From positions 1-59,907 of the IMG/VR virus record IMGVR_UViG_3300030103_004214: a stretch of DNA of 59,907 nucleotides. One strand, 5' to 3'. Positions 31,738 through 41,805 of the stretch are shown piece by piece. Positions within the stretch are counted from its first letter, which is position 1. Every line of letters starts with the position of its first letter. The stretch is from a virus. The notes beneath the pieces are model-generated. The model saw nothing but the letters and a program-made list of their open reading frames with translations. It did no database searches and had not been told where the DNA came from. Both the position numbers and the translations under genes were made by a program.

Positions 31738-33438
31738 TTAGAAAGTTCCTCCGTCTAGGGTCGATGTCCAATGTGGTTTGTTAGTGTATGTAGTCGCTAC
31801 ACTAGAAGGTGCTGCAAGAGATGATGTTCCACCACTCTGACCTTCTCTGATAAGAGTATTGGATGAGTTAAATGTTCCTTCCACACCAACTAATGGTACT
31901 GAAGTTGCAGCATTAACTGCACTTTCAACTACACCAAATGCATCTGTACTATCTTGTTTAACGATATCACCTTGTGCAAGTGTGACGTTACCAGGCATTG
32001 TTAATACTACCTTTGTTATCGCAGTTAATATCTGCTTCGATGTAATAACAGGAGATGCAGGTGCATTTGTAGACCTCTGTAAACCTGTGCTATCAAACCA
32101 AGTGACACCACCTGAAGCAAAATCACCTGATTGATAGTAAAGACCTTTAATATCTAAGAAACCTTTGGTTCCAGAAACTACACTAGCAGTAATAGTTGCA
32201 TCAGGAACATATGTCCATCTTCTACTATCATTAGCGTGTGTTCCGTGATTGGTTGCTCCTGCAGTGCTGGTTGCGATTGAACTGTCATCTAGTCCAAAGA
32301 AACCATCCTTAGAGTTCGCTGTTCCTACACCGACATTATACTTAAATCCAAGTCCACGGTCAGTATTGGTATCTGTAGCATGAACAACTGTTATTTCAGT
32401 CTGTGTGCTGATACCAGCAATTGCTGTTCCTTGGAATGTAAGTGTCTTAGTTCCTGTGTTTATCGCAGTAACTGTGGTTATACCACTTGCTGAGAAACTT
32501 GCGTGTAAAAGAGTATCATTAACTGCAACACCAGTTACTTGGTCGATTACAACAGTTGAGTCACCAGAACTAACTGCTGTCATTACAGTTCTCTTACTGG
32601 TTGTATCACCAACAACCATAATTGGGTCGTTTACAGTTGTAGCAGTAGAGTTAACAGTTGTGGTTGTTCCATCAACCTGTAAGTTACCTTTGATGATAAC
32701 ATCACCCTCATTACTTAAACCATCTGGATATGGGTCAATGAATATCTTGTTATCAGAATTACCTAGTGATGAGATTACATTATCAGCAATTCTTATTTTA
32801 CCTAAAAGAGAAGCAGTTCCTGATGATATTAAATTACCACCGACAGTTAGATTTTTCTCAATTCCAACACCACCTTCTACAATTAATCCACCCGTATCTT
32901 TTGAGGTTGACTGTGTTGCAACGTTAATTCTAACATCTGCACCAGCAAATGTTAGTTGGTCAGTTCCATTTTCGTCATACTCAATTGTTGCATCGGGAGT
33001 TGAAGTTCCGTCAGCACCACCACCAAAACCAATTTTAGTATCATCAGGAACCATTATGTCCCCAGAACCATTTGGATTAATGATAATATCACTATCGGTT
33101 GTCTCGGAGGAAAGAACATTACCGTTTAACTTAAGATCATCGACACTCCATTCATCTATTTTTCGGTTGCTATCCAGTATTGCTACTATACCACCATCAC
33201 TATTCCTTGAATTGGTTACACCAGTTAAGTTACCTGGTGAGTGTTCCATCATTGAGGTATAGAAATGTCCCGCAACTGGATTGACGTTCGACCCGTCATC
33301 TCCTAAAAATACTCTGTCTTTATACTGGTTTACTCCACCGAAGCTACCGATACCAGTAACATACGCCATTTCACCCCAGTTCAAACTAGCAGGTTTGGCT
33401 GTACCCGATGATCGTTTGATTCTAATTATACTAGCCAT
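31738..33438 (-). CDS. Fibre-like virion structural protein
   Basis: A 566-residue Gly/Ser/Thr/Asp-rich beta protein. The N-terminus MASIIRIKRSSGTAKPASLN followed by WGEMAYV and FLGDDGSNVNPVAGHFYTSMMEH is a common start among cyanophage fibre-like proteins. Then come repeat-like segments (DIIINPNGSGDIMVP, KIFIDPYPDGLSNEGDVIIKG, TTTVNSTATTVNDPIMVVGD) and the end TSTLDGGTF. The last six residues resemble the end of the neighbouring 76-residue protein (INGGSF). It is probably a head or tail fibre or collar component; which one cannot be told. Confidence 0.75.
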   Translation of the reverse strand: MASIIRIKRSSGTAKPASLNWGEMAYVTGIGSFGGVNQYKDRVFLGDDGSNVNPVAGHFYTSMMEHSPGNLTGVTNSRNSDGGIVAILDSNRKIDEWSVDDLKLNGNVLSSETTDSDIIINPNGSGDIMVPDDTKIGFGGGADGTSTPDATIEYDENGTDQLTFAGADVRINVATQSTSKDTGGLIVEGGVGIEKNLTVGGNLISSGTASLLGKIRIADNVISSLGNSDNKIFIDPYPDGLSNEGDVIIKGNLQVDGTTTTVNSTATTVNDPIMVVGDTTSKRTVMTAVSSGDSTVVIDQVTGVAVNDTLLHASFSASGITTVTAINTGTKTLTFQGTAIAGISTQTEITVVHATDTNTDRGLGFKYNVGVGTANSKDGFFGLDDSSIATSTAGATNHGTHANDSRRWTYVPDATITASVVSGTKGFLDIKGLYYQSGDFASGGVTWFDSTGLQRSTNAPASPVITSKQILTAITKVVLTMPGNVTLAQGDIVKQDSTDAFGVVESAVNAATSVPLVGVEGTFNSSNTLIREGQSGGTSSLAAPSSVATTYTNKPHWTSTLDGGTF

Positions 33439-33669
33439 TTAGAAACTTCCTCCGTTGATGTCTAAATTCTGTGCTGAACCTGGCGTTAATTCTAAGGTTG
33501 CATCAAATTTTTGAGTATCTCCATTAAAAACAAGAACCATACCACTTTGTAAGGTTCCAGAAACATTCACATCACTTAATTCTGTTATTGATAGAGTTGA
33601 GGCACCTGCCAGAGATGAAATCACTCTCGTAGCATTCTGTTGTCCTACTCTGACTTTTATATCTGCCAT
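33439..33669 (-). CDS. Small fibre-associated protein
   Basis: A 76-residue protein beginning MADIKVRVGQQNATRVISS and containing ITELSDVNVSGTLQSGMVLVF, a pattern often seen as a repeated element in phage fibres, and ending DINGGSF like the larger fibre protein downstream. It is the first gene after a perfect late promoter (33698-33705) and is followed by the fibre gene. It may be a split domain or a partner of the fibre. Confidence 0.7.
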   Translation of the reverse strand: MADIKVRVGQQNATRVISSLAGASTLSITELSDVNVSGTLQSGMVLVFNGDTQKFDATLELTPGSAQNLDINGGSF

Positions 33670-33697
33670 CTAAAATAAGCAATTCAGATCTAAAAAG

Positions 33698-33705
33698 TAT
33701 TTATA
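33698..33705 (-). promoter_or_regulatory. Late promoter TATAAATA for fibre and neck genes
   Basis: Perfect minus-strand TATAAATA, 29 bases before the ATG at 33669. It would drive the fibre genes, gp13 to gp16 and onward. Confidence 0.85.
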
Positions 33706-33709
33706 TTTA

Positions 33710-33922
33710 CTATGATGTTATCTTTGAGGCAAGGTCATTTAATAAGGATTTTAGTTCATTAATCTCATTTTTCATGTCATCTAGTTGCTCTTGTTTACTT
33801 TTATTCCTATTTCTTAGAGCAATATAATTTTCATAAGCAACCGTATCTTGATTTACTATTGCGTTTGTATTTTCATCACGAAATAAGTCTTTATGACCTT
33901 CAACTGGTATCATTTTACTCAT
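33710..33922 (-). CDS. Small coiled-coil phage protein (70 residues)
   Basis: A 70-residue protein with an N-terminal domain MSKMIPVEGHKDLFRDENT that often starts small phage proteins, then a coiled coil (RNKSKQEQLDDMKNEINELK, continuing to LLNDLASKI). Its ATG overlaps the stop of the MKTF gene at 33922. A small structural or assembly protein by context. Confidence 0.7.
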   Translation of the reverse strand: MSKMIPVEGHKDLFRDENTNAIVNQDTVAYENYIALRNRNKSKQEQLDDMKNEINELKSLLNDLASKITS

Positions 33923-34401
33923 TACTTACCTAAATCTTTATCTATTTGTTTATTGATTGCTCTTTTATCTTTCATATTCTGGTTTTGCCTTTTCAATAAT
34001 TCTCTAACAGTTTGTGCTGGACTCTTACCTCCTTCTTTCTTTCTGAAATCATCTGAAACAGAACTAATTCTTCCAGTTGAACTTGTTGATTCAACTTCTT
34101 TACCTGCACTTAAACCTTTTTTATACCTAAGACCTGCATCAACTAATGCATTCTTTATTTTTTCTCTTGTGCTTGGTTTTTCAGCATCTGACTCTGCCTT
34201 TTTCTTTAAATCTTCTCCTTCACCTTTTTGCTGTTGCTGTCTTAGTTTCTCAAAGTTACTTCCACCATTTTTTTTGCTAGCTTGATATAACGTTCCTACA
34301 GCACCAATACCTGTCATTAAAGCAGGAAGTATAAATTTACTTCCTCCCTTCAATGCTGCTAAAGCAGCTGCATTTTCCTGAAATTGGTTGAATGTTTTCA
34401 T
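33922..34401 (-). CDS. MKTFxxF protein with a hydrophobic segment, in the baseplate operon
   Basis: A 159-residue protein starting MKTFNQFQEN. A hydrophobic Ala/Gly-rich segment follows (about 15-40, KFILPALMTGIGAVGTLYQA), then a long basic, probably helical or disordered region (EKLRQQQQKGEGEDLKKKAE) and a C-terminus with RELLKRQNQNMKDKRAINKQ. It overlaps the giant DUF4815 gene by one base at 34401. As with the other MKTF genes, I infer packaging into the head and gp21 cleavage after the first Glu; the hydrophobic segment hints at membrane contact after ejection. Confidence 0.6.
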   Translation of the reverse strand: MKTFNQFQENAAALAALKGGSKFILPALMTGIGAVGTLYQASKKNGGSNFEKLRQQQQKGEGEDLKKKAESDAEKPSTREKIKNALVDAGLRYKKGLSAGKEVESTSSTGRISSVSDDFRKKEGGKSPAQTVRELLKRQNQNMKDKRAINKQIDKDLGK

Positions 34402-37400
34402 TATGCTAGTGCAATTGCTCTAAAGTCCTTAAACTTGATTTGTGATGACTCATTTGTTGAACTCATTACTATTTTAATTGTGAATGAATTAAATTGCTCT
34501 AAATTATCAGCAGTAAATTGATACTCTGAGAATATTCCTATTCGATTAGGAGATACAAAAGCATCCGATCTACCATCATTCTCAGCAACATTAATTATTT
34601 CATCACCAAATCCATCACCATTTGTATCTCTCAAGTTTACGAAACCAGGAAATGGTCTGTATGTTGAAGACACTTCAGTTGAGTCTGAACTGAATAAACG
34701 ATAATATACTCTAAAGTCTGATTCAGGTTGCACACTTGCACCAACTAATACTTTAAGTGATGTTGCAGGTTGTTGTAAGTCAACTCTTTGAGAAACAAAT
34801 ACTGAACCATGAGGGTCATTTTTAAGTTGATTTGTGCGATCATCTGATGCATAATTAGCAAGACCAATAGGATTGTTTAATTTATTACGTCCAAGAATAA
34901 ATATTGCATTCTTAGTATCCAATACTGGTGATAAGTTTGGATCTTGAGTGCTCATATTCACATTCAAGGTTAATGATTTATTTTTTGGAAGAGTTGCTAG
35001 TCTCGCATTTTCATTAATTTTAGATGCAACTAATCTTGGTGTTGGGAAGAATGTTGCTTGATTTAGAATCGCTGGCTCAAATCCTTGATCTACAAATGAA
35101 TTTTCAACACCATCTGCACTTGTACCACTAATTGTTCTAAACGATGAATTAACCCTTGTTGTTCTACCTGGTGTAATACAATTAAATTGTGGTGTTGCAT
35201 TACTAAATTGATGGTTTTGTGATACTCTCGCAACTTTACCACCAAATGCCTTTTCATTCTTGAAACATAATAATGAATTGCCAGTTCTTGTTGGAGCAAG
35301 ATTGGAAGTATTAATTTCTAAGAAATAACTGTCAATAGTATCTTGATGTGATGATACTGTAAATGTTGTATTAATACCAACTAATGATATACCACTTGCT
35401 TCATAAGTTTGAATGTCTGCATTTTCGGGATGAGGTAAAGCAATTGTATTAAATTTACCCCTTGTTAATGTTAATGAACCAGTGCCAACAACATAAGATA
35501 CAATCTCATCCTCAAATAATGCCTCACCTCTGTCAGTTGTAATACCATTATATGATACAAATGGAGTTGTGTTTGCAACAGAAACAGTTGTTCCCTCTGC
35601 AGTTACACTTGATGTTGTTTGTATAATCTGGGTATCAGGTTTAATATTTTTAACATCAACTTGATTTAATCCAGAGTGATGTGCGTGATTGAATTGAGTG
35701 ACCTCAAATACATTACCAGTAAACTTCGCACCATTTACAGTAGAGTCACCATTTACAGCGACGTTTGTAGCAACAGTTCTAGTATTATTATTAGCACCAT
35801 AATGAACCATTACTTCATTATTTGTAAATTTCTCACCCTGAACATCAGTTAGATATAAAGTATCAAATGTTGAGTTGATTGCTGTAACAACAAACTTCAA
35901 TCCAGAACCTCTGGTATACTTAGAACTTGTAGTGTCAACTGTTAATACCTCACCAACTTGATAACCGTTACCTGCAGCATTAATGGCAATTGCGGTTACA
36001 ACACCACCAGATACAGTTGGATTCACTGTCGCTCCAGTTCCACTTCCAGTTAATGAAACAACTGGTACAGCAGTTGTGTTACTGAATGCATATCCACCAC
36101 CACCAGATACTACTTCTTCAGTGGAAATTGGTGCACCTTGTCCTTCAATAATACCTGTTACACTTTGATCTTCTAAATCAGCAGCTGCACCTGTACTTAC
36201 TTTTCTTCCTATTGGGAATACAGCATCTGTTTTTGTTCCAGACCCATCAATAACAACTTTTAATTTTCGAGGTAAAGATTTAAGTGGATTATCAGGTAAA
36301 ACTTGTGTATTTAAGTTTCCTGCTTCAATTGGAGTATTAAAGAATGTTGCAGTTCCTGAAGGTACAAATGATGCCTTACGTAACTTAAAGCATAAATCTT
36401 GGAATTGACTTGGAGTCCAAATTGTTCCATTCTGTGATTTAAATAAACTACCACCAAGATATTGTTTGGATACAATTACATTCTCAACATCAGGTAAGTT
36501 TGTTGATCTAACAGTTTTCTGACCCATTGTAGCAACCCACATCTCATATTTGTCAGATGCAGGAGATAAGAATACAATAGCATACTCTCTCTTTGGTTCA
36601 AGATAAACTGGAGATGGGAAACGAATTGTAGTTGGTACAGATGCGTCAGCAGATGTGTTGATTTGATTTGGATTTAATGCAACCTGAGAATAATCCTGTA
36701 CAAGGAATCTAGTAGGAGTTCCAAGTTCAACATGCCTTAATTCAACAAATACTTTTGCACTTGGATCTTTTGATGCAAAGAATACATCAAATGAGGTTAA
36801 GAATGCACCAGTTTCATCAGTTGTAAATGTCTGGGAAAGTGGGTCTCTATCAGGTGCTTCAACCCATCTTCTATCAGTTCTAGTGGATGTGTTAGTAAAG
36901 TTAGTAAACTCGTTTGGTCGTTGTGGGGGTGCTGGTGGGTTTCTAAGGTCTACAGTTGATGTATCTTGGGTAACTATCGTTCCTGTTCCTGTAAACGTAC
37001 CAGAAGCGTCACTGGCATGGTCTGTTGCACCAGGTATTGGTATAGAACCCTCTGATGCTGCAGTCACTCTCATTGTAATTGTTCCTGAACGGAATACATT
37101 TGGTGGTTGAGGAGTTTGGTTAGGATCTCTGAAGAAGAATGCACCAACTATATCACCCCAATTATCTGAAATAAGGTTTATATTTGTAACCGTAGCAATC
37201 GCTCCACTAGTTTCACCTATGATTGTCGCATTTCTTATAGCATATCCAAAATATTCTTCAAGATTTGCTAACGATGTAACATCAACATTTAATAATCTTG
37301 ATGTTGCAGAGTAACTTGATGATGGTGCTGGTCTACTTCTATCATAAATATCAACTTCGTAATTTTCTTCTAGAACAGCAAGAGAACCAAGTCCTGAACC

Positions 37401-40400
37401 AATATCAGGTCTTTGACTATCACCAAATTTATGATTTGGTCTTTGCAGACGAACATATCCAATTTGCTCTCCATTTAATTCAATTCTTGCATTCTCAAAA
37501 ATTGTAAATGTACCTGTGACCATTTCAATTTCAACAAGTTTAGGTACGATATCTGGAACTGCACTATCAAGATACTGGAAATGACGAGTAAGTGGTTTTA
37601 ATCCATTAACTGAGAAATAAACATTTCTTGATCTCATAAACGGATCTGCTTCACTTGTTACTTTAACGTCTTCAATATACTTGAATTCTCTTGAAGGTCC
37701 TTCTAATACATTGGTAAATGCAATTTCCCTATCAATATTAACTGTTGTAGTAGCGGTAAATCCAACCCAACCTGAGTCATCACGACTTCTTCTTGTGTCA
37801 AATTGTTGAACATCAGTTGTTGAAGTGATATTCTCATTAACAATATTTGATTGCTCTACCCATCTTGCACCTGTTGACTCAATTCTTTCATCATCAAGAT
37901 AGATTGTTCGTGACCAGTTATCTGATGGTGGATCAAGAACAATTCCACCAGCAAAGGTAATTACATTGAATGGGTTAATATTTTCTACTTCAGTTGCTTG
38001 AGGTTGATTTAACCAATCTACTTCAGTATATGCAAGTGTAATTATATCACCTGTTTTCTGACAATTAGTATCAAGTAGTTGTAAATTAGAATTTAAATCA
38101 GCAGTTGCTACAGCAATCTGTGGGTTAAGTGCTAATTCTGCTCTTAAAGACCAGAAATCAACAGCATTACACATCTCTCTTTTTCTTATGTCAACATCAA
38201 TTCTTGAACCTGTTTCTGGAGTAAAATCAATAAATCTTCTATCTTTGAAGTTATTAACTGCAAAACCACTCTTAAATCGATCTAAACCATCACCATCTCT
38301 TACTTGGAATGATTTTGTATCTAACTCAAGGGCATTTAATGTTGTTAAAGTTTCAAGATTATCAATTCTCTTTTCAAGAGCACCGATATCTCTCATCGTA
38401 AATCTTCGATTATCTTGTAACTTAATAGATGGTTGTCTTACAGGATCATAAAGATATGGTGGTAAAGAAATCTGAGCAATCTCCATAGAATCACCAAGTT
38501 CAGTTGGTGGAGCAGGATTTTCAGCAGACTCACCCTTAATAAGTTTTACTTCCTCAAATTGGTTTATAACCAATTTATCAATACGTGGTAGATAGAAATT
38601 GAATCCTAATATAGAACTCTCATTAGGTGTAATTATGAATGGATTATTTGCAACAAATGTACGATTTATTAATGAGAATGGACTACCAACTCCTCCAGCT
38701 ACAGTGTAATTTGCAACTCTTGGTCTGAAATCTAATATGTCAGTGACACGATTACGATCAACTGATATTATATCATCTGTAAATCTCTCTTTCGTATATG
38801 AACTAGCTGTAAATAAATCACCTGTAACATCCCCAGATACCTGATATTGATCATACACAACTAATAATTTTCTTGATGGAATTGCAGATTTTGCTTTTCT
38901 AACAATTCTTGACAGTCCGCAATATTCTTTAGTATGACCTGAATTTAATATGAAATTATTTGTTCTATCAACAAAATTACCTGTATCAATTCCTTGTAAA
39001 ATTGATTGTATTGCTGACTCATCAAACTTTACTTTCTCACCAACAATAAATGAATTACCATTTAAGTAAACAATTTCAACATCGTTTGCATTACGATTGA
39101 CTACTTGACCAATTGCACGACTTTCTTGACCAATTACTTTTTCACCTTTTATTGAATCTGTGTTTAGATTTAATCCACCAACAAATTTTAATTTATCAAA
39201 AGTAGGTGAATTATCAGTTTTTGATTCATATATTGCAATTACTTTATTAACATCAGGTACATTAAGTGAGATTTCTTCATCTTCAACTCTCAATCCATAG
39301 TTTGAACTCGTTGTTAATCCACTTAAAGTATTGAATTTAGATGTTCTTGTAATCTGTACTTGCTCACTTCTAATATAATCTTTTGCCTTACTTGTAATAC
39401 CAATTTTCTTTAATGTGACATTAACAGTTGCGTTTCCACTTGATTTTGATAAACCGTTAAATGCAATATTATTACCACCATTTGTAATGACTACTTGATC
39501 TGAAGTTAGTGGTTCAGTTGTACCATCACTGTATTGAATTGAATATTTTTCTGCATCAAATGGTTCAAAGAATGCACTTGTAATTCCTGCAGATGCATTT
39601 AATGCATCAGAAGATGCTAAAGTTATAGTAGAACTACTAATTGCTTTATTTAATATTTGTTTGCCGATTATTAAATTTGAGTTGGATGTATCAACATCAG
39701 CAATATTTTTTCTTGGTAACGGTGCAAATATACCTGAATTAGTCGAAATTCTAGGAACTTTAACCCTAAAGGAATTGCTTGTTGATATACCTGCTGCTTT
39801 AATGGCACCATTATTAACACCAGAAACGGTAGTTGTTGCAGATAAAGTCAAAGTTGCTCCATCAGCGGATATTGCACTTACTCTGTTTACCGTTTCATCT
39901 GCATCTGTACTAAATTGATATGCAATAAGAGCATCTGTATTAATACCAATCTGTCCAGAAAATCTACGACTTGGAACATTTGCAGTGTTTGTTCCTGATC
40001 CACCTAAGACATTAAGTTGATCTGTTAGAGAAAAATTAGGTAATACTTTATCATATAAAACTGCATCAGCAAGAAAATCTGATACCAGTGCAGGTGAACC
40101 AAGGATTGTAGAGACATCTTGTGAAACACTTTTGATGTCATCAACAGTATATTTGTTTATTTTTGTGATTGAAAAATTAGGTGAACCTTGTCCCTCATTG
40201 ATTATAATTTCTTCACCATTTATAAAATCACCAGTGGTTTCAGCGACAATCATTTCTTTTGCATGTGTCGAACCAGCATTTTCAAATAAGAAACCTACAG
40301 TACCACTTGTCTTACCTCTAACTCTTGAACCACCAATTTGTCTAGTTGGTTCAAGTGTTCCTGCAACCTGTAGAATAGTAAATGTCTGGATATCATACAA

Positions 40401-41804
40401 ATGTAAATCAAACTGAGTTGTAGCACCACTGTATACTCCATCTGTTGCACCGTAAGAATATACTCTTGCTTGACCTATTTGTATACCACCTCCACTTAAT
40501 GTTGACCCATCTCTTCTACGATTGAAAAGTTTAATTGTGTTTGTATTATCACCACCAACACTTACAAATGGTGAACCAAAGACATTATTTACTTTAAGAA
40601 CACTACCCATGTTAAATGGAATAGATGCTGCATTTACTTTCTTTACATCTCTTGGTTTTTCAATATCTAATACAGTTGTTCCTGGTAAATAAACATCAAA
40701 TCCTCTTACATATGCACGACCTGGTGATAATTTAACGCACATTAAATCATCAGTTGGTTTATTTCCCTCGTCTGTTACTTGATTTTCAGTATATAATCCT
40801 CTACTATCAATTTCATTATTCAATGAATTTTGGATATTTACACGGAAAGGAACTACAGAGTAATCACCAGATTCATCAAATGTTCTCTTCGCAAAATACT
40901 TTTTAATCTCAGAATATACTGACATATTCTGTAATTTTTTAGTTTCTCCTTCTCTTACCCTAAAAAGTTCAACAAAATTCGTATCATTAAAATCTTGAAG
41001 TGATTTTTTCGCTAATTTACAAGTTATCTTAAATCTATCAGCACCAGGTGCAGCAAAGTTAGTAAATCCTTTTGCATTGTCATACAATTTAGAGTTATCG
41101 TTTGCATTTACAACCTCTTCAATTACCTCAAATCCAACTCTGTATGATGGTTGATTATTATATGGATCTAATACTATTAATGAAGTAGGAACATCAACAA
41201 ATATACCTCTTAAGAAGTAAACACCTTTGTTTACACCAAAAGCAGAACCAGTTGCTGCAGCATTTTCAGGAGTAAGTGTTAATACAGTTTCATCAATACT
41301 TAAAGTTGTATTGCCATATGTTAATGGTTCTTCAAGTATTAAAACTTCTCCATCGGGAAAAGCAACACTCTCATTATCTGTTCCAGACTGATTATACTTT
41401 AAGAAAACAGTTATTTCATCTACACCTTCTGCTGGAGGTAATATAAAATTCTTGATAGTTGCCACAATACCAGAATTTTGCCCTCTAACTCTAGTTCCTT
41501 TACCATTATTGTTAGATATAATATCACTTAGATAAATCGATACATCAATACCAAGATGTGTCGCATTAATTTTCGCAGAATAGTAGGATTTGTCAAACTC
41601 AATGCCACCAGGAATGACCATCGAACCTTCTTTGAAGATATGTTTTCCAAAGTTTTCAACTTGATTTTGTAATATAGATTGTAATCCCGTTAATTCTCTT
41701 GCCTGAACTGGAAGACCAGGCTTGAAAAGGACTTTGTAAAAATTATCATCCTTACTGAAATCATCATAGTAAGGACTTATATTTAAATTCGTTTTTTGTG
41801 GCAT
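34401..41804 (-). CDS. DUF4815-containing giant structural protein (2467 residues)
   Basis: The N-terminus (NISPYYDDFSKDDNFYKVLF, then PGLPVQARELTGLQSILQNQ and GKHIFKEGSMVIPGG) matches DUF4815 proteins of phages, which attach to baseplates and carry fibres. The bulk is beta-rich, with an IENLETLTTLNALE-type coiled segment in the middle (FTMRDIGALEKRIDNLETLT) and a C-terminal part with GTGSLTLTRGKFNT and NEASLI-type beta folds. One GxGY repeat unit (GGGGYAFSNTTAVPVVSLTG) is near 1840. It lies between gp8 and the fibre genes, so a baseplate-attached long fibre protein is likely. It is the second largest gene here. Confidence 0.8.
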   Translation of the reverse strand: MPQKTNLNISPYYDDFSKDDNFYKVLFKPGLPVQARELTGLQSILQNQVENFGKHIFKEGSMVIPGGIEFDKSYYSAKINATHLGIDVSIYLSDIISNNNGKGTRVRGQNSGIVATIKNFILPPAEGVDEITVFLKYNQSGTDNESVAFPDGEVLILEEPLTYGNTTLSIDETVLTLTPENAAATGSAFGVNKGVYFLRGIFVDVPTSLIVLDPYNNQPSYRVGFEVIEEVVNANDNSKLYDNAKGFTNFAAPGADRFKITCKLAKKSLQDFNDTNFVELFRVREGETKKLQNMSVYSEIKKYFAKRTFDESGDYSVVPFRVNIQNSLNNEIDSRGLYTENQVTDEGNKPTDDLMCVKLSPGRAYVRGFDVYLPGTTVLDIEKPRDVKKVNAASIPFNMGSVLKVNNVFGSPFVSVGGDNTNTIKLFNRRRDGSTLSGGGIQIGQARVYSYGATDGVYSGATTQFDLHLYDIQTFTILQVAGTLEPTRQIGGSRVRGKTSGTVGFLFENAGSTHAKEMIVAETTGDFINGEEIIINEGQGSPNFSITKINKYTVDDIKSVSQDVSTILGSPALVSDFLADAVLYDKVLPNFSLTDQLNVLGGSGTNTANVPSRRFSGQIGINTDALIAYQFSTDADETVNRVSAISADGATLTLSATTTVSGVNNGAIKAAGISTSNSFRVKVPRISTNSGIFAPLPRKNIADVDTSNSNLIIGKQILNKAISSSTITLASSDALNASAGITSAFFEPFDAEKYSIQYSDGTTEPLTSDQVVITNGGNNIAFNGLSKSSGNATVNVTLKKIGITSKAKDYIRSEQVQITRTSKFNTLSGLTTSSNYGLRVEDEEISLNVPDVNKVIAIYESKTDNSPTFDKLKFVGGLNLNTDSIKGEKVIGQESRAIGQVVNRNANDVEIVYLNGNSFIVGEKVKFDESAIQSILQGIDTGNFVDRTNNFILNSGHTKEYCGLSRIVRKAKSAIPSRKLLVVYDQYQVSGDVTGDLFTASSYTKERFTDDIISVDRNRVTDILDFRPRVANYTVAGGVGSPFSLINRTFVANNPFIITPNESSILGFNFYLPRIDKLVINQFEEVKLIKGESAENPAPPTELGDSMEIAQISLPPYLYDPVRQPSIKLQDNRRFTMRDIGALEKRIDNLETLTTLNALELDTKSFQVRDGDGLDRFKSGFAVNNFKDRRFIDFTPETGSRIDVDIRKREMCNAVDFWSLRAELALNPQIAVATADLNSNLQLLDTNCQKTGDIITLAYTEVDWLNQPQATEVENINPFNVITFAGGIVLDPPSDNWSRTIYLDDERIESTGARWVEQSNIVNENITSTTDVQQFDTRRSRDDSGWVGFTATTTVNIDREIAFTNVLEGPSREFKYIEDVKVTSEADPFMRSRNVYFSVNGLKPLTRHFQYLDSAVPDIVPKLVEIEMVTGTFTIFENARIELNGEQIGYVRLQRPNHKFGDSQRPDIGSGLGSLAVLEENYEVDIYDRSRPAPSSSYSATSRLLNVDVTSLANLEEYFGYAIRNATIIGETSGAIATVTNINLISDNWGDIVGAFFFRDPNQTPQPPNVFRSGTITMRVTAASEGSIPIPGATDHASDASGTFTGTGTIVTQDTSTVDLRNPPAPPQRPNEFTNFTNTSTRTDRRWVEAPDRDPLSQTFTTDETGAFLTSFDVFFASKDPSAKVFVELRHVELGTPTRFLVQDYSQVALNPNQINTSADASVPTTIRFPSPVYLEPKREYAIVFLSPASDKYEMWVATMGQKTVRSTNLPDVENVIVSKQYLGGSLFKSQNGTIWTPSQFQDLCFKLRKASFVPSGTATFFNTPIEAGNLNTQVLPDNPLKSLPRKLKVVIDGSGTKTDAVFPIGRKVSTGAAADLEDQSVTGIIEGQGAPISTEEVVSGGGGYAFSNTTAVPVVSLTGSGTGATVNPTVSGGVVTAIAINAAGNGYQVGEVLTVDTTSSKYTRGSGLKFVVTAINSTFDTLYLTDVQGEKFTNNEVMVHYGANNNTRTVATNVAVNGDSTVNGAKFTGNVFEVTQFNHAHHSGLNQVDVKNIKPDTQIIQTTSSVTAEGTTVSVANTTPFVSYNGITTDRGEALFEDEIVSYVVGTGSLTLTRGKFNTIALPHPENADIQTYEASGISLVGINTTFTVSSHQDTIDSYFLEINTSNLAPTRTGNSLLCFKNEKAFGGKVARVSQNHQFSNATPQFNCITPGRTTRVNSSFRTISGTSADGVENSFVDQGFEPAILNQATFFPTPRLVASKINENARLATLPKNKSLTLNVNMSTQDPNLSPVLDTKNAIFILGRNKLNNPIGLANYASDDRTNQLKNDPHGSVFVSQRVDLQQPATSLKVLVGASVQPESDFRVYYRLFSSDSTEVSSTYRPFPGFVNLRDTNGDGFGDEIINVAENDGRSDAFVSPNRIGIFSEYQFTADNLEQFNSFTIKIVMSSTNESSQIKFKDFRAIALA

Positions 41805-41805
41805 T

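Noticed and set aside
32405-33262. A 285-codon plus-strand frame inside the fibre gene
   Set aside because: Antisense to a repetitive Thr/Ser/Gly-rich fibre gene, whose composition produces long Val/Ser/Pro frames on the other strand. Other plus-strand frames at 43963, 47080 and 50476 are the same artefact in the giant gene.
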